A stretch of 64,000 bases of DNA. Source: Mycobacterium colombiense. GTDB lineage: Bacteria; Actinomycetota; Actinomycetes; Mycobacteriales; Mycobacteriaceae. How positions within the stretch are numbered: position 1 is the stretch's first letter; each line of letters opens with the position of its first letter. The stretch covers positions 1-64,000 of the forward strand of contig NZ_MBEI01000069.1 in NCBI RefSeq assembly GCF_001953985.1, read 5' to 3'. Shown here piece by piece: positions 27,910 through 36,705 of this stretch. A model generated the notes under the pieces. That model saw only the letters and a program-made list of their open reading frames with translations, was not told where the DNA came from and did not search any database. The position numbers and the translations under genes are program-made.

Positions 27910-29192
27910 TGATGTGTTCCGTGTCGGGCCGGCACGTTGTGTAAGCCGGAGGTCCCTATTGTCCCGTCATCCGGCCAATCGAGTCGCATTTCGGCCCGGG
28001 CCCCCGAACCGCTCGGCGTCTTGCTCGGCGGCGGTGGTGCCGTGGCCGGCGGGGTCCCGGTGTCGGTCACCGTCGGTGGCTGTTGCTGCTGGTCGGCCTT
28101 CGAGTTGATGACGATGAGCACCGCGATGATGATCGCCAGGGCGCCTAGCACGCCGGCCGCCCAGAGCAGTGCGCGCTGACCCGAGGAGAAGGTACGCCGG
28201 GCCGGGGGGGTGCGGTGGCCGCCGGTGGTCGGCCGCGACCGACGGGGCGCCGCGCTTCGACTCGGCGACACCGCGGCCGCGCGGGTGGTCGGGCTGGACG
28301 GAATGGCGGCCGGTGAGGCGCGGCCGGCGGGCGGTGTCGCGCTGGGCCGCGGCGGACGACGACCGGCACGCACCGCGGCCACGGCGTCGGCGAACGGTCC
28401 CCCGCTGCGGTACCGCATCGCGGGGTTCTTCACCAGCGTGATCTCGATGAGCTCGCGCACATTGGGCGGCAGCTCGGCGGGCAGCGGCGGTGGGGGCTCC
28501 TTGATGTGCTTCATCGCCACCGTCAAAGCGCCGTCACCGGTGAACGGCCGCTTGCCCGACACAACTTCGTAGCCAACGACTCCCAGCGAGTACACGTCGC
28601 TGGACGGGGTGGCGTCGTGGCCCAAAGCCTGCTCGGGTGCGATGTATTGGGCGGTGCCCATCACCATCCCCGTCTGGGTCACCGGTGCGGCGTCGACGGC
28701 CTTGGCGATACCGAAGTCGGTGATCTTCACCTGGCCGGTCGGGGTGATCAAGATGTTGCCGGGCTTGACGTCGCGGTGCACCAGCCCGGCGGCGTGCGCC
28801 ACCTGCAGCGCGCGTCCCGTCTGCTCGAGCATGTCCAGCGCGTGGCGCAGCGAGAGCCGGCCGGTGCGCTTGAGCACCGAGTTCAGCGGCTCGCCGTTGA
28901 CCAGCTCCATCACCAGATAGGCGGTGCGGCCTTCCCCGTCCAGCTGGCTTTCGCCGTAGTCGTGGACCGCCGCGATCCCGGGGTGGTTGAGCATCGCGGT
29001 GGTACGTGCCTCGGCGCGGAACCGCTCAATGAACTCGGGGTCCTGGGAGAACTCCTGCTTGAGCACCTTGACCGCGACGCGGCGGCCCAGCCGGCTGTCT
29101 ACCGCCTCCCACACCTGACCCATGCCGCCGGTGGCGATCAGGCGCTGTAGGCGGTACCTGCCAGACAGCGTCACACCAACTCGCGGGCTCAT
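27906..29192 (-). CDS. pknA: Serine/threonine protein kinase PknA
   Basis: 428-residue membrane kinase regulating elongation and septation. The kinase domain (about 10-270) has ATGGMGQVWEAVD, HRDVKPGNIL, the DFG triplet and the activation loop TQTGMVMGTAQYIAPEQ. A Ser/Pro/Arg-rich linker precedes one membrane segment (WAAGVLGALAIIIAVLIVI) near residue 345; the outside tail is short and Pro/Thr rich with no PASTA domains, unlike PknB. The ATG at 29192 has GGGAGG upstream and overlaps the pbpA stop. Frames reaching 29342 are rejected as antisense-type sequence inside pbpA. Confidence 0.96.
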   Translation of the reverse strand: MSPRVGVTLSGRYRLQRLIATGGMGQVWEAVDSRLGRRVAVKVLKQEFSQDPEFIERFRAEARTTAMLNHPGIAAVHDYGESQLDGEGRTAYLVMELVNGEPLNSVLKRTGRLSLRHALDMLEQTGRALQVAHAAGLVHRDVKPGNILITPTGQVKITDFGIAKAVDAAPVTQTGMVMGTAQYIAPEQALGHDATPSSDVYSLGVVGYEVVSGKRPFTGDGALTVAMKHIKEPPPPLPAELPPNVRELIEITLVKNPAMRYRSGGPFADAVAAVRAGRRPPRPSATPPAGRASPAAIPSSPTTRAAAVSPSRSAAPRRSRPTTGGHRTPPARRTFSSGQRALLWAAGVLGALAIIIAVLIVINSKADQQQQPPTVTDTGTPPATAPPPPSKTPSGSGARAEMRLDWPDDGTIGTSGLHNVPARHGTHQ

Positions 29193-30667
29193 GGTCCTCC
29201 CTGTAGCGCGGCCTCGATCACAGCCCGTCCGATCGGCGCGGCGAGTGCACCCCCCGTCGCGGACAGGCGGTCGGCGCCATTCTCCACCAACACCGCCACA
29301 GCGACCTTTGGGGTCTGTGCGGGCGCGAAAGCGATGTACCACGCGTGCGGCGGGGTGTGCCGCGGATCGCTGCCATGCTCTGCGGTACCAGTCTTAGATG
29401 CGATCTGCACGCCGGGAATGGCCCCTTTCTGCTGTGCGACCTTCTCGGCGCCGACCATCAGCTCTGTTAGCTTAGCGGCGACCTGCGGCGACACGGCGCG
29501 CCGCTGCTCATACGGTGCCGTGGTGCTAATCGTGGTCAGGTCCGGCCCCTTGAGGCTATCGATCAGGTAGGGCTGCATCGTCACCCCATCGTTCGCGATG
29601 GTCGCGGCGATTTCGGCGTTCTGCAGGGGTGTCATCGCGACATCCTTCTGGCCGATGCTCGACATTCCCAGCGCCGCGGCGTCCGGAATGATCCCCACGG
29701 TCGACTCCGCGACCTGCAGCGGGATGACGCTGGGCGTGCTGTCCAGCCCGAACGAGCGCGCCATGTTGCGCAGCGCATCGGACCCGGTGAGCATGCCGAG
29801 CTGGACGAATGCGGTGTTGCAGGATAGGGCGAAGGCTTGCCGCAGCGACACCGTCGGCTCGTTTCCGCACGATTCCCCACCGTAGTTCTCCAAAGTCGCC
29901 GTGCTGTTGGGCAGCGGGATGGAGGGGGCGGCCGTCAGCTGCTCGGTGTCGGAGGCCCCGGCCTGCAGCGCGGCCGCGGTGGTGATCACCTTGAAGGTGG
30001 ACCCGGGCGGGTACGTCTCCGAGATCGCGCGGTTGGTCAGTGGGTTGTTGGGGTCGTCACGCAGCTTCTGCCATGCCTGCGCCTGCACCTCGGGATCGTG
30101 CGACGACAGCAGGTTGGGGTCATAGGACGGCGAGGACACCATCGCCAGGATCCTGCCGGTCGACGGCTCGAGGGCGACGACGGCGCCCTTGCACGGCGGG
30201 CCGCCGCAGCCCTGTTGCATCGCGTCCCAGGCGGCGCGCTGGATCCGCGGCTTGATCGTGGTGTCGACGTTCGCGCCGCGCGGGTCACGGCCGGTGAAGA
30301 AGTCGGCCAGCCTGCGCCCGAAGAGCCGCTCGTCGGAACCGTTCAACAGCGGATCCTCGGCGCGTTCCAGGCCGGTGCTGGAATAGCGCAGCGAGTAGAA
30401 GCCGGTGACCGGTGCGTACTCCGCGGGGTTGGGGTAGACGCGCAGGAAGCGGTAGCGGTTGTCGGTGGCGGCCGAATAGGCCAGCAGCTGGCCGCCGGCC
30501 ACGATCTGGCCGCGCTGGCGCGAATACTCGTCGAGCAGGACCCGCTGGTTGCGCGGGTCGGCACGCAACGAATCGGCGGCGAACACCTGCGTCATCGTGG
30601 CGTTGATCAACAGCAACACGATCAACGCCATCACGGTCACCGAGATCCGGCGCAGGGAGGCGTTCAT
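29189..30667 (-). CDS. pbpA: Penicillin-binding protein PbpA (class B transpeptidase)
   Basis: 492-residue transpeptidase that cross-links septal or lateral peptidoglycan. One N-terminal membrane segment (ISVTVMALIVLLLINATM) is followed by the dimerisation region and the transpeptidase domain, with active-site STFK in PPGSTFKVIT, the SxN motif SCN in FALSCNTAF, and KTG in SKTGTAEH. The ATG at 30667 overlaps the rodA stop. PbpA works with the SEDS polymerase RodA encoded directly upstream and is phosphorylated by PknB in relatives. Confidence 0.97.
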   Translation of the reverse strand: MNASLRRISVTVMALIVLLLINATMTQVFAADSLRADPRNQRVLLDEYSRQRGQIVAGGQLLAYSAATDNRYRFLRVYPNPAEYAPVTGFYSLRYSSTGLERAEDPLLNGSDERLFGRRLADFFTGRDPRGANVDTTIKPRIQRAAWDAMQQGCGGPPCKGAVVALEPSTGRILAMVSSPSYDPNLLSSHDPEVQAQAWQKLRDDPNNPLTNRAISETYPPGSTFKVITTAAALQAGASDTEQLTAAPSIPLPNSTATLENYGGESCGNEPTVSLRQAFALSCNTAFVQLGMLTGSDALRNMARSFGLDSTPSVIPLQVAESTVGIIPDAAALGMSSIGQKDVAMTPLQNAEIAATIANDGVTMQPYLIDSLKGPDLTTISTTAPYEQRRAVSPQVAAKLTELMVGAEKVAQQKGAIPGVQIASKTGTAEHGSDPRHTPPHAWYIAFAPAQTPKVAVAVLVENGADRLSATGGALAAPIGRAVIEAALQGGP

Positions 30668-32070
30668 ACTTTCTCGATCACCTCGGTGCTGGCCGCCGCG
30701 ATCGGCGGCTTGCGGGTGCGGCCGCGCAGGGGACGACGGGCGCTGTGCGAGATGCGCGCCAGGATGGCCAGCAGCACGTAGTTCGCCAGCAGGGACGAGC
30801 CACCGTAGGACATCCACGGTGTGGTCAGCCCGGTCAGCGGAATGAGCTGGGTTACCCCGCCGACGACGATGAACAGCTGGAGGGCCAGCGTCGACGCCAG
30901 GCCTGCGGCCAGCAGCTTGCCGAAGCTGTCGCGGGTGGCGATCGCCGTGCGCAGGCCCCGCACGATCACGATCGTGTAGAGCATCAGGATGCTGGCCAGG
31001 CCAACCAGCCCCAGTTCTTCGCCGAACGCGGCGATGATGAAGTCGGTCGAGGCGGCCGGCACGGTGTCGGGCTGACCGTTACCCAGGCCGGTCCCGAAGA
31101 TCCCGCCGGTGGCAAAACTGAAGAGCGACTGGACAATCTGGTAGCCGCTGCCGTCGGGGTCGGAGAACGGGTCCCACCACATCTGCACGCGGACCCGGAC
31201 GTGGGCGAAAATGTAATACGCGACAACGCTTCCCGCGACGAAGAGCACCAGGCCGATCCCCACCCAGCTGAAGCGTTGGGTGGCGAGGTAGACGACCACC
31301 AGAAACGACGTGTACAGCAAAAGCGATGTGCCGAGGTCTTTTTCGAAGGCCATCACGCCGACCGAGATCACCCACGCCGCCAGCAGGGGCGCGAGGTCGC
31401 GGGGACGGGGCAGGGTCAGTCCCATGAAATGCTTACCGACGCTGGTGAACAGGCCGCGTTTGGCGATCAGCACCGCGGAGAAGAAGATCAGCAGCAGGAT
31501 CTTGGAGAACTCGGCGGGCTGAATTGAGAAGCCGGGGAAGCGAATCCAGATCTTGGCGCCGTTCTGCTCGGACAGCGATGCCGGCAGCAGGGCGGGGATC
31601 ACCAGCAAGACCAGGCCGACCAGTCCGCAGATATAGCCGTAGCGCGCAAGTTGCCGATGGTCTTTGAGGAACGTGACCACCAGCGAAAAAGTCACCACAC
31701 CGATCAGGGTCCACAGCATCTGCTGGGTCGCGCTGGGGTGGTGTCGTCCGCTGAGCTGATTGGTGACCAGGTCGAGCCGGTGAATCATCACCAGGCCAAG
31801 GCCGTTGAGCAACGCCACGATCGGCAACAGCAGTGGATCGGTGTAGGGCGCGAAGCGCCGGATGGCCATGTGCGCCGACCCGAAGACGATGAGGAACACC
31901 AGCCCGTAGCTGATCGCGGTCCAGTGCAGCTCGCGCTCCTGGTTGGCTTCGACTATCAGCAGCGCGGCGACGGTGATCAGTGAGGCGAAGCCCAGCAGCA
32001 GCAACTCGGCGTTACGCCGGGTAGGCAACGGGGGTGTGACCGCGACCGGCGGCTGCAGTTGGGTCGTCAT
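30664..32070 (-). CDS. rodA: SEDS peptidoglycan glycosyltransferase RodA
   Basis: 468-residue multipass protein polymerising glycan strands from lipid II during elongation. About ten to twelve hydrophobic segments are visible. Conserved SEDS stretches include GFSIQPAEFSKILLLIFFSAVLIA, LEKDLGT-like AFEKDLGTSLLLYT and the C-terminal GVTQLIPLTGLTTPWMSYGGSSLLANY. The start is the ATG at 32070 that overlaps the pstP stop; the upstream in-frame extension to 32628 is pstP antisense-type sequence and is not RodA. Confidence 0.96.
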   Translation of the reverse strand: MTTQLQPPVAVTPPLPTRRNAELLLLGFASLITVAALLIVEANQERELHWTAISYGLVFLIVFGSAHMAIRRFAPYTDPLLLPIVALLNGLGLVMIHRLDLVTNQLSGRHHPSATQQMLWTLIGVVTFSLVVTFLKDHRQLARYGYICGLVGLVLLVIPALLPASLSEQNGAKIWIRFPGFSIQPAEFSKILLLIFFSAVLIAKRGLFTSVGKHFMGLTLPRPRDLAPLLAAWVISVGVMAFEKDLGTSLLLYTSFLVVVYLATQRFSWVGIGLVLFVAGSVVAYYIFAHVRVRVQMWWDPFSDPDGSGYQIVQSLFSFATGGIFGTGLGNGQPDTVPAASTDFIIAAFGEELGLVGLASILMLYTIVIVRGLRTAIATRDSFGKLLAAGLASTLALQLFIVVGGVTQLIPLTGLTTPWMSYGGSSLLANYVLLAILARISHSARRPLRGRTRKPPIAAASTEVIEKV

Positions 32071-33575
32071 GCCACCGTCCGGCAATCGATGCCCGGTTGA
32101 AGTGGCGGCCCGGGAAGCGCGGTGACTGTCTGCGACGTGGTCGTCGGACCTGCCGGCGCAGAGTTCGCGGGGCCGTTGGCGCTCGTGCCCGGTGAGGGGC
32201 CGGCGCTCGAAGAACTGGTGGTCGGTGGTGCTGGCGATGCTGTGGTGGCGGATTCTGGTGGTCCGCTGCGGGCGCCCGGTGCGCCGGGCGGCGACGTTGC
32301 GCGCGGAGGCGGACAGATCGGCAACAGATATTCGGCCAGAAGCTGCCGCAGCTGTGACTCGGCCTGGTCCAGGCTGCCGCCCGGCAGTCCGGTCTGAACT
32401 TGCACTTGCCCGGGGCGGCGCAGGTCTTTCAGCGTCATCTGCTGGCAGTTGGGGTGGCCAGCGGATTGCCCGTAGCTGATCAGGGAAAGCTCGTTGCGGG
32501 CGTTGAGGCAGCCCACCAAGTAGGGCTCCTGCAACGGGATGCCCAGCAGGGTGCCCTGGATCCCGCGGACGATGGAGATCCTGCCGCTGTATTCCGCGAC
32601 GTAGTAGTTGCGTTGGATGATCCACCATCCGACGGTGAGGCCGGCGAACACCAACAGCACCGCCAGGGCGACGGCCATGTACATCTTCCGGCGTGACCAG
32701 CGCGGCCGATGCGGTGTCTCCGGTTGCGGCGCAACGCGTTTAGCGGATTCATCGCGGGGCCGAATAGCCGAGGCGCGGCCGGCCGAGGTGTTGGGCAACG
32801 TCATCTGATCCTCGTCACCCGACACCGCACCGGCGAGAATCGGCTGGGTCTGCCCGTAGTCGTAGTCGACCACGTCGGCGACCACGACGGTCACGTTATC
32901 CGGGCCGCCGCCGCGCAGCGCCAACTCGATGAGGCGGTAGGCGGCCTCGGCGACGTCGGGGATCTGCAGGGCCTCGAGGATCGTCTCGTCGCTCACCGGA
33001 TCCGATAACCCGTCCGAGCAGAGCAGGTAGCGGTCCCCGGCGCGCGCCTCGCGCATGGTCAACGTCGGCTCGACCTCATGGCCGGTGAGCGCCCGCATGA
33101 TCAACGACCGCTGCGGGTGGCTGTGAGCCTCTTCCCGGGTGATGCGGCCTTCGTCGACCAGGGTCTGGACGAACGTGTCGTCCTTGGTGATCTGGGTCAG
33201 CTCCCCGTCGCGCAGCAGGTAGCCGCGCGAGTCGCCGATGTGCACCATCCCGATGCGGTCGCCCGCGAACAGGATCGCGGTGAGCGTAGTGCCCATCCCC
33301 TCCAGCTCGGGCTCGGCCTCCACCTGTGCGGCGATCGCCGCGTTGCCGGAGCGCACCGCGTTGTCGAGCTTGGCCAGCAGATCGCCGCCCGGCTCGTCGT
33401 CATCGAGGTGGGCCAGCGCTGCGATCACCAGCTGGGATGCCACCTCGCCGGCGGCATGACCACCCATCCCGTCGGCCAGCGCGAGTAGCCGTGCACCGGC
33501 ATAGACAGAGTCCTCGTTATTGGCGCGTACCAGGCCGCGATCACTCCGCGCGGCGTATCGCAGGACCAGGGTCAC
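32067..33575 (-). CDS. pstP: Serine/threonine phosphatase PstP
   Basis: 502-residue PP2C-type metallophosphatase that reverses PknA/PknB signalling. The catalytic domain spans about 1-240, with ARSDRGLVRANNEDS, the DGMGGHAAGEVAS metal site, GDSRGYLLR and GGGPDNVTVVVAD. A linker leads to a membrane segment (MYMAVALAVLLVFAGLTVGWWII) near residue 310. The extracellular portion of about 190 residues ends in a long Pro/Ser/Thr/Ala-rich tail. The ATG overlaps the fhaB stop and the stop overlaps rodA. Confidence 0.96.
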   Translation of the reverse strand: MTLVLRYAARSDRGLVRANNEDSVYAGARLLALADGMGGHAAGEVASQLVIAALAHLDDDEPGGDLLAKLDNAVRSGNAAIAAQVEAEPELEGMGTTLTAILFAGDRIGMVHIGDSRGYLLRDGELTQITKDDTFVQTLVDEGRITREEAHSHPQRSLIMRALTGHEVEPTLTMREARAGDRYLLCSDGLSDPVSDETILEALQIPDVAEAAYRLIELALRGGGPDNVTVVVADVVDYDYGQTQPILAGAVSGDEDQMTLPNTSAGRASAIRPRDESAKRVAPQPETPHRPRWSRRKMYMAVALAVLLVFAGLTVGWWIIQRNYYVAEYSGRISIVRGIQGTLLGIPLQEPYLVGCLNARNELSLISYGQSAGHPNCQQMTLKDLRRPGQVQVQTGLPGGSLDQAESQLRQLLAEYLLPICPPPRATSPPGAPGARSGPPESATTASPAPPTTSSSSAGPSPGTSANGPANSAPAGPTTTSQTVTALPGPPLQPGIDCRTVA

Positions 33576-34039
33576 GGGCGCAACTCAATCGCCGTTTTGC
33601 CGATTCGAATCGGGGTTCCGATCGGGACTCGTACCGCAGTCGTCACCTTCGCCCTGTCAAGGTAAGTGCCGTTGGTAGATCCTAGATCCTCGACGTACCA
33701 TTCCGAGCCGCGCTGAGACAGCCTGGCGTGCCGCGTCGAGGCATAGTCGTCGGTGAGCACCAGCGTGGAGTCGTCGGCCCTGCCGATCAACACCGGCTGT
33801 CCGCTCAGCGTGATGCGTCCGCCGGCCAGCGCGCCTTCGGTGACCACCAGATAGCGGGCGGCGTGCCGGCGCTGGCGCGAAGGCAACAGCGTGCTGCGCA
33901 ACGCCAAACCGCGTCGCACCATGACAGCACCGGTGGGCGCGTAGATATCCGTCCGAAGGATTCGCAGCACGGACCAGATGAATACCCACAGCAGCATTAA
34001 AAATCCGGCGCGCGTCAGCTGCAGTACCAGTCCCTGCAT
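33572..34039 (-). CDS. fhaB: FHA-domain protein FhaB (FipA)
   Basis: 155 residues. An N-terminal membrane segment (LTRAGFLMLLWVFIWSVLRIL) is followed by a cytoplasmic forkhead-associated domain binding phosphothreonine: LIGRADDSTLVLTDDYASTRHARL and DLGSTNGTYLDRAKV carry the conserved GR, SxxH and NG residues. In mycobacteria FhaB/FipA links PknA to FtsZ and FtsQ under oxidative stress. The start chosen, ATG 34039 (MQGLVLQLTR), matches the family length exactly; a start 54 bp earlier is unlikely. Confidence 0.95.
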   Translation of the reverse strand: MQGLVLQLTRAGFLMLLWVFIWSVLRILRTDIYAPTGAVMVRRGLALRSTLLPSRQRRHAARYLVVTEGALAGGRITLSGQPVLIGRADDSTLVLTDDYASTRHARLSQRGSEWYVEDLGSTNGTYLDRAKVTTAVRVPIGTPIRIGKTAIELRP

Positions 34040-34163
34040 CTGGCGTCCTTTCCGTCCTAGCGTCGCATTCCTGGCGCCCGTGACTCCGAGCACATCGGCT
34101 ACGTCACGATACTTTGACGGCGGACGACACGGGGCGAAGCACGGCAGCGTTAAGCCCAGTGGC

Positions 34164-35798
34164 TTAGTGGATCCGGACGATGATCTCCGAGTGGCCCAAG
34201 CGGATCACGTCGCCGTCGGCCAACTGCCACTCCTGGATCGGTGCGTTGTTCACCGTGGTGCCGTTGGTCGAGTTGAGATCCGACAGCAGCGCGACCTGTC
34301 CATCCCAGCGGATCTCGAGGTGACGCCGTGAGACGCCGGTGTCGGGCAACCGGAACTGGGCGTCTTGCCCGCGGCCCACGATGTTCGAGCCCTCGCGCAG
34401 CTGGTAGGTGCGGCCGCTGCCGTCATCGAGCTGAAGGGTGATCGTGGTTCCGCCGGCGCCGTAGCCGCCCTGGTCGTAGCCGCCGTAACCACCCTGTTGG
34501 CCGTAGTCGGCGGGCTGGCCGTAGTCAGCCGGTTGCCCGTAATCGGCCTGCCCGTATTCCGCCTGCTGGCCGTACTCGTACTCGGGGCTGGCCGCCTCGG
34601 GGTAGCCCCCGGCCTGGCCGCCGTACGTTCCGCCCTGCACGTGCTCGGAGTACTGGGTGTACTCGGCGGAACCGTAATCCTGGCGGCCGTATCCGCCGCC
34701 CTGCTGGTAGCCCTGGTCGTACCCGCCGCCCTGCTCGGGGTAGCCGGGTCGGTGCTCGGGCGGGGCGTAGCCGCCCTCGTCCGGGCGGCCCGGACCGCGA
34801 CCGTAGTCGCCGTATCCGCCGTAGCCCTGCTGGCCGCCGCCCTGCTGACCGCCGGGAGGAGGGCCGTAGCCGCCGCCCTGGCGGTACCCCTGGTCATAGC
34901 CCTGGCCGCCGTAACCGCCAGGAGCGGGCGGACGCTGCTCGTACGACTGCGGATAGCCGCCCTGACCCTGCTCGGGGTAGCCGCGCTGATCTTGGTAGCC
35001 CTGCTGCGGGGGATAGCCCCCCTGACCCTGCTCGGGGTAGCCGCGCTGGTCCGGGTAGCCCTGCTGCGGGGGGTAGCCGCCGCCGTGCCCCTGCTCGGGG
35101 TAGCCGCCCTGCTCCGGATAACCACCCTGCTCGGGTTGGCGGGGCGGCGGGTAGCCCTGCTGAGGCGGGTAGCCCTGCTGCTCGGGTGGATATCCACCAC
35201 GCTGGTCGGGTGCTCCCTGCGGGTCCGGGCCACCGCGCGCGTCGTCCTGCGGACGCCCGTAGCGGTCGTCGTAGTACTCGTCGCCGGATCGCCCCGGCCC
35301 CTGAGCCCCGCGGTAGCCAGAATTGTCAGTCATTGGTGCTACTCCTCGTTCTTCGCCGAACGCGTTATTTGATTGTGGCCGGACGGGGTCGTCGACCGTC
35401 GGGCGGGGCTGGACATCGGGGTTGACAGCACCGCGGGCGCGGTACTGGCCGGTGCGCAGGTTCGACGACTGGTCGAACCGAACGACCACCTCACCATACG
35501 TTTGCCACCCCTGTTCGTGGATGTAGTCAGCCAAGTACCTCGCGAAAGCGCTCGACGTGAGATCCGAATCGGCGCTCACCTTCTCGAAGTCGTGCATATC
35601 GAGGGTAATGATGTATTCGTTGGGGGCCAAAAGGCGGTTTCCGTGGAGCTTCTGGACCCCGGCACGCGCTTCTCGGCATAACAGGGCTTCGACCTCCTGC
35701 GGAACGATCGATCCACCGAATACCCGGGCGAAGGCGTTGTCCACCGTCGCCTCGAGTTTGCGCTCGATCCGCGCAACCAGCCCCCGTTGGCTACCCAT
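34164..35798 (-). CDS. fhaA: FHA-domain protein FhaA
   Basis: 544-residue adaptor of the cell-wall kinase network. The N-terminal DUF3662 domain (residues 1-125, starting MGSQRGLVARIERKLEAT) is followed by a Gly/Tyr/Gln/Pro-rich disordered linker of about 300 residues with 20-residue tandem repeats. A C-terminal FHA domain (about 455-544: NIVGRGQDAQFRLPDTGVSRRHLEIRW, DLNSTNGTTVNN) ends the protein. In relatives the FHA domain binds phosphorylated MviN/MurJ and CwlM. First gene of the operon reading leftward; its 5' leader faces tRNA-Leu. Confidence 0.95.
   Translation of the reverse strand: MGSQRGLVARIERKLEATVDNAFARVFGGSIVPQEVEALLCREARAGVQKLHGNRLLAPNEYIITLDMHDFEKVSADSDLTSSAFARYLADYIHEQGWQTYGEVVVRFDQSSNLRTGQYRARGAVNPDVQPRPTVDDPVRPQSNNAFGEERGVAPMTDNSGYRGAQGPGRSGDEYYDDRYGRPQDDARGGPDPQGAPDQRGGYPPEQQGYPPQQGYPPPRQPEQGGYPEQGGYPEQGHGGGYPPQQGYPDQRGYPEQGQGGYPPQQGYQDQRGYPEQGQGGYPQSYEQRPPAPGGYGGQGYDQGYRQGGGYGPPPGGQQGGGQQGYGGYGDYGRGPGRPDEGGYAPPEHRPGYPEQGGGYDQGYQQGGGYGRQDYGSAEYTQYSEHVQGGTYGGQAGGYPEAASPEYEYGQQAEYGQADYGQPADYGQPADYGQQGGYGGYDQGGYGAGGTTITLQLDDGSGRTYQLREGSNIVGRGQDAQFRLPDTGVSRRHLEIRWDGQVALLSDLNSTNGTTVNNAPIQEWQLADGDVIRLGHSEIIVRIH
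34951..35103. repeat. 60-bp tandem repeat inside fhaA
   Basis: Two near-identical 60-bp units, 34951-35010 and 35011-35070, differ at about five bases, and a third partial unit follows to about 35103. Each unit encodes a 20-residue block of the form GYPPQQGYxDQRGYPEQGQG in the disordered linker of FhaA. The period of 60 keeps the frame, so copy number could vary without breaking the gene. Confidence 0.8.
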
Positions 35799-36050
35799 GT
35801 CCTACCGTTCGCGTGCACTTGCCATCAGGTATTGCCAATGGACGGCAAACGAATCACCCCGGTGCTGATCACTTCCGCATGGTATCGGGACACCGTGTCG
35901 CTGCGGCACTTTCGAAATCGTGAGAATTACATCTGTCCAGCTCAGGCGGGTATTGGCCTACGGGTGCGCAGTGGGGCACCGCTTCGGGGCCCACTGCGGC
36001 GGTTCGGGGATTAGGCCATTAGAGTGATATGGTCCATCGGTTGTTTTTCC

Positions 36051-36133
36051 GGGCGAGTGGCGGAATGGCAGACGCGCTGGCTTCAGGTGCCAGTGTCCTT
36101 CGGGACGTGGGGGTTCAAGTCCCCCTTCGCCCA
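36051..36133 (+). tRNA. leuT: tRNA-Leu (CAG)
   Basis: 83-nt class II tRNA with a long variable arm (TGTCCTTCGGGACG). Acceptor arms GGGCGAG/TTCGCCC pair with a terminal G-T; the anticodon stem CTGGC/GCCAG encloses TTCAGGT with anticodon CAG at 36084-36086. CCA is not encoded. Its position after fhaA matches leuT of M. tuberculosis, and it marks the left edge of the variable island. Confidence 0.97.
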
Positions 36134-36146
36134 CACTGAGCGGTTC

Positions 36147-36189
36147 AACGAAAAGTCGCGACCTCGAAAAGAGGTCGTGACTTTTCGTT
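36147..36189 (+). terminator. Strong hairpin after tRNA-Leu
   Basis: AACGAAAAGTCGCGACCTC (36147-36165) and its complement (36171-36189) form a 19-bp stem with a single G-T mismatch and a 5-nt GAAAA loop. It starts 13 bases after the tRNA. A short T-containing stretch follows (gtttgtgg), so an intrinsic terminator for the tRNA transcript is likely. Confidence 0.8.
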
Positions 36190-36705
36190 TGTGGGGTGGG
36201 TGGTGTTCGAACCCGCGCGCGACGGATGCCGGGGACTTGGTGGTTGCGATCCCTCGTCCACCGTCGAACGGCATATCGCGAGTGGGTTGTCGGTCGAGCC
36301 GGTTCCGGGTCGCGCAGGATGCAGAGAACACCTACTGAGCGCCGCGGATCGCGGCTAAGCGCATCGACGGCGCCGCGGCTTTCCTGCTTTCCCGGACAGC
36401 GCCGTGGTCGCGGCACCGACGCGGTACCTCGGATGCTTCGCAGCAACCTCCGGCGACGAGTTCCGGCTCGCCGTCGCGAACGATGTGCAGCGTGCTCAAG
36501 TTCCGTCCAGCAGCTGTTATCCAAGATGTGCTTGTTAAGCGGCAGGGGAAGCGTAAGCCGGAGAAACGAGGTCCATCACACGCGGAAGCTCGTGTTGCGA
36601 CATTGAGGCCGAGGCAATGATTGACCGACTCGTGCACGGGTCCCAACGCCCACTAGCGATTCTCTTCGCACCCCTGGCGAACTTTTCACCCGAAAACTTC
36701 GCCGA
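36190..36705. other. Gene-free stretch after tRNA-Leu
   Basis: About 516 bp with no convincing gene. Short open frames on both strands (for example 36196-36606 forward) are rich in Arg and Ser, lack ribosome sites and resemble no family. GTTCGAACCC at about 36207-36216 resembles a tRNA T-loop and could be a fragment of an old attachment site, but no copy of the tRNA-Leu 3' end is present. I see nothing else in it. Confidence 0.6.

Noticed and set aside
36196..36606. 136-codon forward frame after tRNA-Leu
   Set aside because: No ribosome site, composition dominated by Arg/Ser, frames on both strands equally open; treated as non-coding.
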